Shown: in pieces, positions 1-15,400 of the stretch
How positions within the stretch are numbered: position 1 is the first letter of the stretch
Layout: each line of letters starts with the position of its first letter
Origin: Zhengitettix transpicula
Lineage: Eukaryota > Arthropoda > Insecta > Orthoptera > Tetrigidae
Direction: 5' to 3'
DNA length: 64,000 nucleotides
Assembly (NCBI GenBank): GCA_037074705.1
Contig: CM073593.1
Span: forward strand, 58,657,501-58,721,500
Position numbers and translations under genes: made by a program
Notes under the pieces: generated by a model
The model's input: only the letters and a program-made list of their open reading frames with translations
Told to the model about the DNA's origin: nothing
Databases searched by the model: none

Positions 1-283
1 GAATAATAATTTTTGAACGCTATATGAAATTTAACTTCTGTTGCTTAATAAGTGTTTTCACAATGTAAAAATATCTCTATTTATAATCCGCAATTTCATC
101 AATTATTACAAATTACTACAATTATTGCGATAAGAAAAATCAATGCATACACACAAAATACGAAAGGCAGTTTCTTAGAGTGAAGTGTTTCCTGTCCGAC
201 CCTTGTGACATCGCTAAACTAGTTAATACAGTTGGTCTGTCTGAGCACTGAAGTTGACGTCACGATGTTGATGTTTGTTCCAG
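1..283 (+). other. End of an upstream unc-13 intron
   Basis: The stretch is AT-rich with no coding signal and ends in a pyrimidine-containing acceptor and CAG at 281-283. A perfect CRE palindrome TGACGTCA lies at 255-262, only 21 bases before the exon. Nothing else is recognised. Confidence 0.8.
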
Positions 284-401
284 CGAGACCAACGACGTTA
301 ACACTGGCCTGCTCATCGAGGCCTGGAGCAAGGGCATGCTGTGGGATCGCGCACTGGGCTACCACTGGGTACCACTACCCTCTGTCAAGTACTCCAACGA
401 G
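284..401 (+). CDS. unc-13: unc-13 exon 1 of window: middle of the C2A domain
   Basis: The exon follows a good acceptor (TGTTTGTTCCAG) and ends at the consensus donor GTAAGTAT. The first base completes a codon from an upstream exon outside the window. The 39 codons then run from ETNDVNTG through [19 protein letters not shown] to KYSNE. This matches the family C2A strand that in vertebrate Munc13 reads like EVWNKGLIWD, followed by the W-P-L strand and the QSNEEG turn. The exon ends on a complete codon (phase 0). The earlier C2A strands must lie before position 1. This C2A is of the type that lacks the full set of calcium-binding aspartates and works as a protein-binding module (family knowledge). 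Confidence 0.95.
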
Positions 402-3400
402 GTAAGTATCCTATAAACTTAACTATTATCATTGCAAAACCAGATATCTAATACGGATCGGCCCCTTCAGATTTTAACATATCACCAATAGATAACTAGC
501 TGTAATTTTTAAATCTATTTTTCACACACAAGGTAGAGTAAAGGACGATCAAGCTAAAGAGAAACGCGACTAATTTTTATATCTTTATATATAATAAAAT
601 AAACAGCGTGTTTGATATTTTAACTATTCTGTGAATTTAGAGAGATTTGACCCCGATTCTTCCAAATAATTCTCTTCTTACAAAATTCCACAGTCAATAT
701 TTATGTGATTTCGCTTTATGTTTCTGTGAACAACTTCAGTATCGTTTGGTAATAAATTTGAAAAAAATCATTTGTAGCACTCATCTGATATTTTTATCTG
801 CTACAAAATGTTCAAAATTATAATAGTGAATGTGATTAAATTTCATGTAACATGTTTATATTGTTTATAAAGCTAAATAACCACTGGTATTAGCAGGACT
901 AAGGAGTTCAGTCATTGCAAAATTAAATTAATTTATTTTCCACCGCAGGACTGAAATATACTTCGAATATAGTAACGGTTACAATTAAAATTTAGGTCTA
1001 TATTTAGTTTCATTGTAAAATACGATAAATTGAAACGTGTATAAATAAATAAAAATGAGTGTATGTGTGTAAGTATGTATGTATGAGTGTTTATTTGTTC
1101 CGCATACAAATCTACACCCGTGGAGCAAATTTAACCAAATTTCGTACACGTGTTATTTGCGACCAGGAAACAAACACTATCGGGGTGAGACACGTCTACA
1201 ACCCCCAAGAGCGGGGGTGGAAAATTTCATACATGCTAAAACAGCCTATATTAGAGCCGGATAAATATTTTTCCGTGTCAAAGAGATTCACAGTGTTTGT
1301 AACAATGTAATGTGTGTATAATTTCAACCCCTAACCGCATGGGAAAGGAGCTTCCTTAGGGGTGTGGGTGGAGATGCATTACAGGAAAAAAACGCGAATA
1401 CAACAGAGATTTGAGTCAAATCAGAGGTTATGGATGTCACTTTACTGGATGTAAAATTTCAACTCCTCTTGCGGCCTGACAGTGGAACATGGTTGGGGGT
1501 GAGGGGACTCACAAGAAAATAGCGTAAAAACAACCGATATTCGAGTCAAATGGAAGGTAATGGATATCTCTGAGTTTATTTACGACAAACTGTACAATAG
1601 CAATGATTTTCCCCTTCTTACGGACACAGTCACTGCGATTTCTTGGATTTTGCGAGGGCGCTGGACTTTTTGGAGGATCTGTAGACTATCAGATCTGCCA
1701 ACTTCCTGCGAAGGACAGCCTTATCAGCTATCCTACACCTACACTCTGGTCCGGCCCGGGAAACAGTCATCCTCCGAGAGAGCAACTTTGCCGCCAAGGA
1801 CGGACCAGTCGACCCGGAATACAAAAACAATTTATAAATATCTTTACTCATGATTAACAGCTCTCCGTTCCAAATTCAATTATTTTCCAATGCAGAAAGA
1901 GATATATAAATATTTTAAAATGACGAATAGTAGGATATTCAAAATTATGTGGCCCGGAAGAGGAAAAGATCAAAATCTTATAAGGATAAAACCTTAATTA
2001 AACAGATAAGTTGAAGTACTGAAGATGATACAGATTTTCATAAAATCAGAGACTTAATAAAACCAAATTAATGAATAATAAAAACAGCCAATACAGACAA
2101 AACAGGGTAATATAAAATTAATTATATATAATATAATATATTAATTATATTAATTAATAATATAGAATTAAAAGGACTGCAATACTGATATGAATTAGTG
2201 ACGACAGGCAGAAATAAAATACCCAACTGAAAAGCAAATAAAAGGGAATTATGTTGTATGGAAGACGAGAAAGAAACTGTTCTTAAATAAAACAAAAATT
2301 ACAGGCTCATGTCAGAGATGATTCACATTAAATCAAAGATCACACAGTAATTAATGTACAAAGAGATACTATGAAACTGATTATTGTTACGTTGAACTGT
2401 CTGCTGTCCCTTTATCGTTGCGTTTTCGTCGCTTTTGAGTTTTGTCAACTGACGCGTGCAGTTGTGTCGCTCTAGGCACCTGAAAGGACAAAAGGATCCC
2501 AGAAACGTAGTTGTGTGGTATTTATATTACTCTCTTATGTCTTAATTGACTATCTTTCTTATTCATTATTACGTCTATCAGAAGTAATTTTTTTTCATTT
2601 CAAAACCAAATTAATATATAAATTAATCAAGAGGGAAATCAGTTTAGCTTAAAAGAAAAATTGTAATAGAAGTTACAGGGTTTAGGAAACAATAACCCAT
2701 TTACGATTAACATTTTTATATTTAAAAAAATCGAACCTGACACATATTTTAAAATACCCGTGTAACTATGATGTTTTGATCTGTATAAATATTCTTTATT
2801 TATTTTAAATGGAATAATTTATTTTGTTTTTCTGCAAATTTTCAGCTCTTTATACTGAAATATTAGTCATATATTTTATTGTCACGTCTGTTTTTAACAA
2901 TGAATATCCTTAACGGCCATTAACAGACGATTTTTATAATTCAAAATAATTATTAATCATAAAATGTTTAATTAACAACACAAAAACATTTCTGTACATA
3001 TTTGTAAAATCTTCAGGCTGTGTGAGTGGAATAAAGGTTTTTTTTTATGTTTTCAACGTTTGCTCAGTCTGATTTTATTTTCATGTTGGTTATCGTTCAA
3101 TATATCTGCTTGGTCACAGTGTAATTTATCTCGAATTTAAATATTGATACATTATGTGACATATTGGTATATTATGAGTGCTTTTATCGTCTTCTAATGT
3201 AACAATATATATGTTTAATAAATTTTTTACGGTTACGCACGAGGTACAGATTTCTCGATGCTGATGTTTCTGCTGGTCGTTGTTCTCTACCACGTTCTGC
3301 AGCCTGTGTGGCGCTTTGTGACGTATACAAGGTATATATATAGTGCCGGACATGCTGCGACCTGATTGGCCGTGAGGATCGCCTGACCACAGCGTCAAGG

Positions 3401-6400
3401 AAACGTTTTTCCATGTCGCGTAGTAAATGTCAGGCGATCCTCAACGGCCAATCAGGTCGAGGCACTATATATACCTCGCATACGCCACAAAGCGCCACAC
3501 AGGCTGCAGAACGCGTTAGAGAACAACGACCCAGTAGATACGTCAGCATCGAGAAATCTGAACCTGGTGTATAACCGTGAAAAAATTAGTTAATCATTTA
3601 CAACGGGAAAGCTGTCTTTATTATTAAAATTATTTCCGTTGTGAGAGTCTGTGCGTTATTTAGGAAGATAAATTTATAAGTTATTTTATTTAAGATGCGT
3701 ATCTTTAAAATGAGAACAATAAATGCACGTGAATTGGGAACTGGGCGAAAATTGCATTAGACACCTACTTTTTTCTTCATATTATAAAAAGCCATTTAAT
3801 TGTGTTTATGGGACTTTATATGATAACATAAGCAACGAATAAAAAAATGATTGACTATAATTTTACATTTGTAATTATTGTAAGTATAGTAATATTAATT
3901 TAAAACAATAATTACGAAATACGAAGAAGATGAATATGGGAACGCCAAATCATTCCGCTTAAAATAATTTATTTGCATATAAATAAATAAAATTAAACAA
4001 ATAGTTTTTATTTAAATAAAAATTAATTATTTAATTTCGAAAGTTACTAAGTTAAGTACCACATTATTAATTTAATGTAGTGAATTTTCAAAAAATGCAA
4101 CGTGGCCGATAACACATTTAGGGATAGAGGTCCAGTTGCGTTACATAAAAATAACGAAAAAAATCGGAGGGGGGGGGGGTTATGGATAAATGACATCTCG
4201 GGCACTCAGCTAGTTGTATAATATCCAAATCCACAATATTTAATTTATTCATATTATCACATTAAATTTCTGCGTTGTTTCGAGTTAGAGCAGGAATTTA
4301 TTTCAATTTGCAAATTAGTCATAGTTTTATAGTGATATTTTATCACCGTCGGTTGCATATATTTAAACCTCCAATATATATTATAGAATTCGTTTTTAAT
4401 TGATGTATCTACGAAAAAAAATCACTGTGCTCGTCTGTATGTGTAGTTATAATAGTTTCCGAAACAAAATGGCTACTGATTGCTCAATTATAGTAAATGC
4501 TTGCGGATTGGGTATTTTACATTGCTCTTCGTGCGGTTGTTAAATTTGTCGGGTACGATGATTTCGGAGTGGAAGACATCATGCAATTGAGAGAGTTCCC
4601 TGCCAGGCTTTCATTAAGCAACGAGACGATTCCTTGCGTTCCTGCATGGTGCCTTAGGATCGCGGAATTATCTCCAACCTTCTTCCTTTCCAACAAAGGA
4701 AGAGCTTAGATTCCACAGCAAATATGGCTGCTCTATGCACAATCAGATTCTTGTCAGAAATTAACCGCGTCATGCACGTTACAATCCAACAAATATTGGC
4801 AAATTTTTAGTTTAAAACTTTAATTAAGACTCTCGTAATATTAATATCTGAAATGATTTTCTCCAGTTTGTATAAGTTAAAAAAATATTTTTCCCAATTT
4901 CTAACTGTTATACAGTTAAATGCAGTTTTCACCTTAAATATTCTTATATAATGTAAATTTAGCCACTTAAAATAATTTTGATATTTTAAAAAATATTATA
5001 TAATGTATACTTCACCACTTTATATTTCATATTTCAATATTTAATATTTAAAAAATTATTTTTACACCGTTTAAATTAGTTTTATACTGTTTAAATGGCA
5101 TTTATCTAGTTCAATCAGAGTTATGCAGTTTTATACTGTTTAAATGGCATTTATCTAGTTCAATCAGAGTTATGCAGTTTTATACTGTTTAAATGGCATT
5201 TATCTAGTTCAATCAGAGTTATGCAGTTTTATAATGTTTAAATGACATTTATCTAGTTCAATCAGAGTTATGTGGTTTTATACTGTTTAAATGCCATTTA
5301 TCTAGTTCAATCAGAGTTATGCAGTTTTATACTGTTTAAATGCCATTTATCTAGTTCAATCAGTTATCTAATTGAATGAGTTTTATCCTGTTTAAATCAG
5401 TTTTATTCAGTTCGAAACAGTTTTTTCCTGTATGATTTATTATCATTGATTACAAAAAACGTATTTAAATCAGTTTTATTATGTTTATGTAACGTTTAAA
5501 TCAGAATTAAGCAAATGTATACAATTTAATCTAGTTTTAAATCACTTTAATTGATCTTTTTTACGGTTTTATTAATTTCTATAGACTAAATTTATTCCTG
5601 AAGATGAAAATTTATTTTATACACGTTAATTAAGTTTATAATAGTTTAATCTAGGTTATTTTCATTTTATTAAATTGTAATTTTTAATTTAGTCTATGAG
5701 AAATTGATACATAATGGTGTCTAGTTCTCATTGCGAACAATTGAAATGTTTTAAAACTGCAGTCTTGACTGATAAATAACTGCTGCAATGACACTTAACG
5801 CATTTTGTTTTATTTTTAATTTTCTTAGAATTTTATGTATCTGAAGATAAGAGTGATAATACATTATTAATATTGGAAAAAATGAATACAGCTTTGGTGG
5901 ATGCAATGCTGAAATAATTTTTTCATTGGAATTTAAATTGTAAACATTTCGAAATTACGAAACCTCAATTATTTGAACATGATATAATATCAAAATTAAG
6001 CTGCTTGATTTTAAATTATTTATAATTATTTATTGAGGGTTTTTATGGTCACGTCGAAATCGAGGTCATTGGTGGTTCATGATTTTTAAAATTTGAGTCG
6101 AAACTGACTTATTAGAAATTTGTTTATTTTGTTCTATATGACAGACATGCTTTTGACAGAATTTGCCTTTATCTCATTCGATATTAATATGGTTTACTGA
6201 CGATATGAAATGGAAGTCACTCGACACTTCTTCTATTTACTTATTGATATTATGAATAACAAATGGCAGGTGTTTAATGAGGTTCGTTTTCATTTCCTTA
6301 TCGGCAAGAATATGTCATGTGGAATGGGCTTCAGATAGTAAACTGTCCAGAATCTACACATATAATTGACACTGAAATATTTGCACTTTTTATAGTAAGA

Positions 6401-9400
6401 TATTGCTATTATTAATTTAGCTTTTCGCAGCGGAGCATAAGTTCGACAGTACTAATTGCAACTCTGTGTTTAAATGAACTGAAAAAATCACCACACAAAC
6501 AAAGCTACCTGTACGTGCCTTTTTAATTTATCATAACTGACGCGTTATTTATATAATAAAATTTCGTTTACGGATCCATCACCTTTACGTGTGAGTTCAC
6601 GTAGATTCGTCCTTCACCGTTACGCACAATCTTTCATAAGTAAGAATAATTTGCAGATTGTGGAAGAAATCCCGCTATTAACAATCGGCCTTTTCCCATA
6701 ATTGAGGCCTCGTTTCATTTGACTGAGGGTGAATAGGGAGGCGGAGACGACCACTTTGCATTTCTTTCCCGTAGATATTTGAGAGAGAAGACCGTTTCAC
6801 TCTTGCTAATAACCGCAATCTCGAAGACAACCAGTTACTCACTGGCAAGAATTCCGGGTTATTCATGTGTTGAGTTTCTCAAACATACACTCGGTATACT
6901 TAAAAACCGTTAAACCAAAAACAAATATATTTAAGAAATGGAATCCGTTAATATCCTAAAAAAAGAGAATTCATGATCACGGGTAAACAGAAATACATAA
7001 CTCGACACATATCGGAAGATTATTTAAATTGGTTCAGAAATATTACTTAGTGGAAACAGTTAGTCTTAAATATATTTATAACTAGCTGTGTACCCGGCGT
7101 TGCCCTTGTACTTATTTATATAAACCCGAAACAGAATTTAATTCTATATTCATCTTTAGTCAAGAAGTTATTTATCCTAAATCTAACTTGTTTCTAGTTC
7201 CGTACATACTTTCGACAGGTAGTGCATTAATTCAAAATACATTGAATTTTATTGCATCAAGATTACCAACAAACATACATTTGAATTTATTCTTAAATAT
7301 ACTCCTTGAGTATTGCAGGATATATAATTGTCCCTCAGTGTTCAGACATTACGAAAGATTAAATTGATGAAATTCTTAGCCATATACACATTGTAATCAA
7401 ATGGTCGCCATATTGAAATCACTAATATGGCACGAAAATTAACTTACGTCTTCAGCGAGGATCGTAGTATTGTTTTTTATTACCATTCGATGGAGTATTG
7501 CTGGATAAAATTATACTTTTACTTCGATGAAAATATTTCCTTTATTTCATTACGGAAACAGTTTTTTTTGGACGTTGCGTAGTGACGTCTCTCTCGCGCG
7601 TGACGTCATGGTCTATTGGCGCGCATGTAATGATCACGTTTATCAGTTATAATTCATTCCCCCTTTATGCTACAGATTTCTCACCCCATCCCCCACAGTA
7701 CCGTTTCTCTTCTCTTTGAAGAATATATGTACCAAGTTTCGTTGCACTCTGTCCGCGCGTTTAAATTTGTATGAAGAGTAACGTAAATACATACAAATAT
7801 ACATCCTTTTTTATTATAACGATTCATAGTTTAGGAATTCATAAAAAATAGCACAACCTATCATCACAGATGATAAATTATATGAAATATAGGGATAATA
7901 TTTAAGAGAAAGTGATCCATATTTAAGATAAACGAATGTGACTTTTTTAAAATTCTTTCATATTTTTTTGTACATTATTATCGTTGTAAAGTCACATTAA
8001 TATCAATATACAAAATTTAAGATGAATATGTTATTTAAAAATAAAAAAGTACGTGACCTGCACCACTCGATTTCTGCCGAGATGTTATGTCTTCAAGAGA
8101 GGTACGACGTCTGTATCTGTGTTTTACTTTATCCTGCACTCGAAATTAATAAAATACTTTATTTGGCAGTTAAGTACAAACAAATGTCAATCCTTCGAGA
8201 GGTATTATCTCGCAGGTGAACCTTCACAAAAAGCTCATGAGGAGGCTAACCTTCTCCTCTCTCTGGTTTTTTGAACTAAGTTACCCACAAGCCGAGGCAC
8301 CTCGGCATGTTTTAAGAGGTGTACATTCCAGGGTCGCAGACCTTTGGTATACGGTAAGAATTGTCCACTATTCCTATTCGAATAGTCGGCCAGTTGCCTC
8401 CTAAACTGGTCAATGCACGGAGAGTGGAATGCTGCGTCCCCACAGAAAACCCCTCTCCCGCCATCGGAATGGAGTGGGATGAGTACCAACTGACAGTCCT
8501 ACCTAATGAAGTTTTTCTATGGGCTGCCCTGCATCATTTTTAGGTGAATTGCCGTGCAGGGCCTTTAAACTACAGTCTAAGGGCCCTAGTTAACCCTTTG
8601 CAACATTTTTCTGTCTTTCCACAGTCCTTCCTGTGCTATTAAAGGGGAGTTGCTACCACGTGGATTACGCTCATGCAGTCTGTTACCTCCAAAGCCCCAA
8701 ATCTAAGCTACATATGCCCCTTGCTCTCTCAGAAAAATTGAGGGCATTTTTATAAATTCAAATTCAACAATTAATACATCTCATGCGCTGAGAACATATT
8801 AGACTGGTATTGATTATGAAAGAAATTTGTTCAAGAAAACACATTTTTTCAATATTTCCAATTCGTATAATTATTCACTTTTCTTACAGAGTTTTCGTTT
8901 TAAATATGTACATAATACATTTCCTGAAAATACTAATTTTTTCGTCTAAAATAATTTAGCCTACAAAACAACTCTGATTTTAGAGTCTCTGACTCGAATA
9001 ATTATGATGCTCTAACAATTTAACTTTCATAATATTTATGTTAGTATTCAGGAAGCCACAAATTTCCTGATTTCTCACACATTTATTCTATATTCGTCTT
9101 TCTCTTAAATATTAGTGATGCATCATAACCTCCAATTTGAAGTTGAGTTAATGTATTTCTGTAAATTAGTCGTGAAACTAGAAATTTTGGAGAAGTTCCA
9201 GAATTTCAAATAATACGTTGTTTAAAATGGTAGAATGCAATCACATGGTACATGAAACAAAATAACTGTGCTTGTGATCTCCTTTTCAGATATATTTCGA
9301 GTCATTTCGTGTATTTGTCATTCGTTTTCTTTTCTACGTGCAGACTGGATATTCGCCGTTGGATCCGTATAATTAATTATATTAAATTAATTACGACATC

Positions 9401-12400
9401 GTCTGCAATCGCGCAGGCCACTGTTGACCATCAGGGGCAACTTCCGTTCAATACTAGTTGTGTATAAATGATTGCTCGTTGCATCACAACTGGCAAATAT
9501 TTGATCTGATTGCTCCGACACTCTCCATGTAACATGGATGGGCCTGAATAAGACCACGTCATTCCCTTTTCAATCGTTAATCAGTTGTCTTCTGGTGTAT
9601 GTGCCGTCGTTCTGTCTTATGCATTCAGTGGGTCACAAGCACAGGAAGAGATTCTTTGGAAGTTCTTATAAAAACTGTTCAATATTTGTAACACAATAAA
9701 TTCATATTATGTTACTGTTACACCACAAAATAATTACTTGATCAATAATAATATATATATATATATGTATGGAAAATTTAAAATTGGAATATCGGTTCCT
9801 ATTATAAATACTGTAACTAATTAGGATTTATTTTTTAAAATTCAACCTCCGTAGAGTTGAAAAAACACTTCATAAGCTTCTCAGAGTCTGGGCTGAAAAC
9901 CACATGTTTCAGGCAAAACAAAAAAAATTAACTTCCGCTTCCTAAGCGGCGCAGAGAATAATTTCCTCTACGGCAGAGACGTTACGGCGTACCACATCCA
10001 TATTTCCAAATTTAAGGTAGCGTAAACACATTGGATAAAATACCAAATACATAATAGGAATTAGAATTGTTAATGTGTGGATTGTACAGCGTGTTGCATT
10101 GGACAAATCAAACGTGCTTTATAAGTTCATGATGAATAAACATGTTTCCTATTTAAAATTGTGTATTTTAAACTCAAAATCTTGATAATTTTTATATTAT
10201 TTGTGAGTTAACAATAAGAAAAATAGCCAAATACACACAAATTAATTGATAATATAAAAAAATATATATTACTCCCTTATTACAAATATCTACATCACAA
10301 ATTCGTCCAAAATTTTAAAGAATATCAAATATCCATTATTGATAGATCTTCTAATACTTTTTTCTACTTGATTGAAAACCACAAGGACCCATTTGACACC
10401 TACAGAAAACATTGTGGAGTTTACAAAATATCATGTTCTAATTGTAATTCTTGCTACATAGGGCAAACAAAACGTTCCTTCAATACCTCCCAAGGAACAC
10501 ATGTCTAAGATCAAACTTCCCAAAGATAAACAATCTGTAGTTTTCAACCATATTATCAATTCGAAACATACATTTGATTGGTAAAATGCTAAGATTTTAG
10601 ACATTAATACCAGGTACAATTCCAGACTCATATCAGAGATGCTTCACATTAAATCAAACATCACATCACTATGAAACTCAACAATTGCTACGATCCCTTA
10701 TTATTACGCTAAACCATCTGCTTTCCCATTGTCGTTGCGTTTTCGTCGCATTTGTCAACTGATCAGTGCTGTTGTGTCGCTCTGGGCTCTTCATAGCACC
10801 TGAAGAAGGGGCAAGGATCCCAGAAACTTTATGTGGTATTTATATTATTATTTAATATGTCTGTATTTGGCTATTTAATATTAATTTTTAATCGAACGTG
10901 AATTTTTTTTCATTATGTTATTTGTGAGTTATTTAAAGCAATTTATTTTGAATTGAAAGACAACAGTACTTAATGTTTCAACATTGATAAATATCTAAAA
11001 TTAGTCATTAAACTTTAATTCAAATTAATTTTGTTAATTTAATTCCATTTACTTAAATTTATAATTTTTCTGGCAGTAGTTATAACAAACAGATTTTAAA
11101 CTGTCAGATTCGTAACGATAACTCTCTCTGCCTCTCTCAGGCAAGCAGCAATGAAACGGTCGTGGTTATATTTGAGTGTTCCATTTCCCATATGAAACAG
11201 CATAGCTAAGCATGGGTATTTGGCTTGTGAACAATAACTAACGTGAATTAATCATTTTAGATGTAATGAATAAAAGTTGCAGCATTTTCTTAGTGTTTGT
11301 ACTGTTTTATTAGATTTCTTCGCCCTGTTTATATTCGAGTTGTTTAGAAAAAAGAGAGGAACTACCTCTATAACACTTAACTGTTTTTACATTTCAGTAT
11401 TTTATAGAATTAGTTTCTAATTGTGTAGAAATATAAAATTAACGTGATAATATTAATTTCAAATTAACCTATACCGTTATATATTTTGTATTACCCCACT
11501 TATTGATAATTATGATTATAGAAATTTAAATTAAACAAGTTAAATTTTATAAACAATCTTTATTAATCTAGAATAAATTTAATAAATCAGACTCTTTACC
11601 CCAGGGTCTTTACTGGGTTGATAAGGAAACGGAAAACTAAAATTTACAATTTAAACAATGCAATTAAATAAAATGAAAAGCGAAATCTGACTCATTACCC
11701 TTATTTAACAATTTACAAAATTTATTACTGAACGTCTACTTACAATTTTATTTGGGGTTTTCAGGAATGCTCTTTACTCTAAAATGCCCTTCTGTGCAGA
11801 CTTTTACACACGCTCCACAGACACGTTCACTTTATCCTTTTTTTGATATCCCGACTCCTGACAGCTTGCATGGACTACAATGTTTATTTTATTTTTAGGC
11901 ACGGCCACCATTCAATTTGACCGAATGTTTATCACCACCAGAACGTCCTCCTCCTTTGCGGTCTACATTTCAACTTCTATGTCTTCCTCGTTCAGATTCT
12001 CGCCACACACCTCGTCCATCTCCTTCCAACTCTCACGTCCAACTCCCTTTTAGGTCTCCAGACCAAATCTTTTATCTGCTTCCCCTCTCCAGAATATTCC
12101 CTTGTTTTCACAGTTTTTGAATTTCGCCAAAGAAACACCAGCTGTTGGCTTTCTCACGCTCCGAGAGCCACTCAATACAATTAAAATAAACATTTCGTTA
12201 TAATATAATTGTATGTCCATAAAACGTCTGTCATTATGCCTTTAGGGTTCCGTCCAGATATCTGTCGAAACCATTAACTCTAAGAGCCGCTAAACGTCCG
12301 ATTATAGTCCTCCCCTTCTCTGAGAGCCGCTTATCCATCATTTTATTATTATCTTTTTTTTATACAAACCGCTCAAGAATCCCCAGTCTGAGTTGGTAAA

Positions 12401-15400
12401 CAAATCTGATGAAATAAGAACAAAATTCATGTCCTTCGTAACTGGGTATTTCATTATATTAACAAAATCTATACAGTCAAAGTAAATACAGAACTAAAAA
12501 GTTAAGAAAGAATTACAAAACATTTTTATTGTTATTAGAATACTATATGCTTTATATTTTCACGTTTTTAAAATGAAAATGTGATTAATTTGGAACTTGT
12601 CCTGAAAACAACTATTTTGAGCCGCACCACTAGCTGCAAAAAAAACTGTCGCGTCTAAATCTGTTGAAGCGTCAGTTTTGACGGCACGTATCCATAAAAC
12701 TTTCAGGTGAATGAAACAAAAGATTTTAAAAAGCCTCATGAATGGTAAAAAGGTTTTTCTTAAGCGTTTACATTTTAAGATTAAAGTATGCTGCTTTTAC
12801 AAGAGTGACGATACGGCGTAGGCTATCTACACTTTAACCAAAAATAGACGAATACATGGATACTACTAACAAGTTTACTTTAATTTTGACTTAATATTTC
12901 ACAGAAAAATTTCAAACAGAAAAAAATATTCTTGAATTATTTCATATCTCATTTTTTACCTACGAAATAATGTAGGATCAAGTCTTGAGATAACAATAAT
13001 GTGAAAAAATATTGTGGTAGCTACGATTTCACTTAAAAATACGAGTCACTCTAAAATTCAAATAATGCCGGGCTGCTCCACCTCCTGCTCGCTTTCTACG
13101 TTTGGTCTCAACGCACTCGCCTTCTCGCAAAAATAAAAAATGTATAAATTTTAAAATTTACTTAGATACTTTTTAAGTAGTTAGACATTTCCAACTGCAC
13201 ATCATATTCTTACACAACACTATGTTTTACCAATTATTTTGAACAGCATCATGTTAATAATCATAAATTTTTCAAAATTACGTTTTAAAAAATTGAGTTC
13301 TATAAAATACTGATATTTTATAATTTTCAAGGTTAAAAATAATTTCTAAATTTATTTTTTAATACAAGGCTACTTGCAAGTATTACACGTTACAATATAT
13401 CAGTAATACAGTACTGATACTTATGACATGATAGGCAACGAGATAAAAGTTCAAAATGTTTTGAAAACCATTACCTGTGATTTGCTATTTTTTTTATAAG
13501 AAACGGGATACTTAGAGTAAACAACAATGTTCAATACCTTTCGAGGGGACAGAAATTATGCAGAAAGGATAACAAGGTAGACTGAATATAGTTTGAAGAT
13601 ACTACCCGTCATTAACCTAAATGGGAGACATGGGGTTCCTAGAGAAACATGCATTAATTAGGTCGAACTCTTGATTCTTGTCCCACTTCATTCCGATAAT
13701 AGCCAATCGGGAGTTTACTGTTGACGCAGCATTCATTACTAATCTTATGCCTGGATGGGAGTTGGAGGCAGCTGGCTGACTGCTGCAATGGGAGCAGTTA
13801 TAACTCTTGTTTTCAAAATGTATACAACTCCGAAACATACATCCCTCAAAACTGACCTAGAGAGAGAAGAAGGAATCTACGTAAGTAGTTTTCTCCGGCT
13901 CTCCTTTAACTAATATTATTTAAAGAGGGTTTATTTCGTAAAGTCCAATTCCATAAATTCCCTCATCGAGTAGGAGAAGTGGCTAAGCAAAAATTGGTAC
14001 GTAATAAAATAATCAAGCGACAATTATAACAGATATTATATAAAATATTTTCCTCTACCACGCTTCTGTACATTCTTGTACTTTCTAAGAGTTACATATT
14101 AAATTAACAGATTATATTACAAATTTCTCCATAATAATACCAATTAATATGAGTTCTCTTTTATTTATACAATTTATTCATTACATATAAAATGATTATT
14201 TAGCTTAAGAAATAAAAGATCAAATAACCACAAACCATTTAAAAATTTCACTAACTGAAGGGAGAAATACAACATTTCAAATTAAAATTGCGTTTAAAAT
14301 TTTTAAAAATATATACATGCAAAATAAAATAAACAATATTTTTTCATAAGTGGTGTAAAGAACAAACTATGTAATATTTAAAATCACAAATTTATATAAC
14401 ATATTTACTTTTAAAAATTTATTTAATAGGAAACGTCAATGAATTAAATATTTTTAAGAGCCTGTTATAAAGTTAGTTTAATTTATTTTATTATTAAAAA
14501 TTGTATATACTTTTCAAAATTTAAAATAATTACTGCAACTGTTTAATGTAAGCTGTCAGTTTAATAAATGTAGAACTATCATTAAAATTAAATTTATTCG
14601 GTGTAATATGCCAATGCACTCTTTAAATAATGGAAAACTGACTGTAAGAAAATTAATTACTATAATTTATCAAAAATAGGATTAATTATTATAAGACACG
14701 TAAATATAATAATTTCTATTAAAACACCTTGCACGATGCTCTTAGAGATTTTTTTCACGTAGTTCTGACGACTAAGTTTTTTGAAGAATATAAATTCTAT
14801 TTTTTCCTGGTGAATGATATCATACGCCAAAAAATGAGTGATAGCGCGTATTAGTAACTAATCAAACATTTTAATCTCGGGAATACATGTTAATATTTTT
14901 CCAAACTAATATTTATACGCTCAAGAAGGATAATAAATTATAAACTCAAAGTGTAAATAAATTTCCAAATTCAGGTAGTAGGATGGTCTTCATGTGGACG
15001 GTGCTTCCTTATAATATTTGGTTCTCAAAGGAACATAGTTTGGGAATAACTTGTGATCTATCTGCCAAAAATACCAGAGTTTGGTTTACTAGAAGATTAC
15101 CAGCTCGCCACGAAGCCTTAAAACCTCAAATGACACAATTCCCCTTTAAGAAGCAACTTAGTTGTAGAGCGAATACGATTATCGGCAGTCCTAAAATTTG
15201 TTCCCTATTATTGGGGGTGATCGCGGTGGGATCCTGTTCTATTGAATCAAGTTATAATTCGTGAGAAGGATACAAAGTCTCTTTTGTCTTAGCTCGATCG
15301 ATGTTCTTGTTGGGACGAAGTTCCCTCTCTCTTTGAATGGAGCCGAAGAACACGAAAATCAGCTCCTGGTTTCGTGAACGGAGACAATACGTCTCTAAGG

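Noticed and set aside
4167..4179. Run of 11 G
   Set aside because: Single homopolymer with no partner G-tracts nearby, so a G-quadruplex claim is weak. May also be a sequencing-length error.
4497..4709. 70-codon frame of balanced composition
   Set aside because: No known domain, no splice sites in phase with unc-13 and no start-site context. Left unannotated.
10431..10631. 66-codon - strand frame
   Set aside because: It is the antisense of the Penelope endonuclease region, whose + strand gives the GIY-YIG motif.
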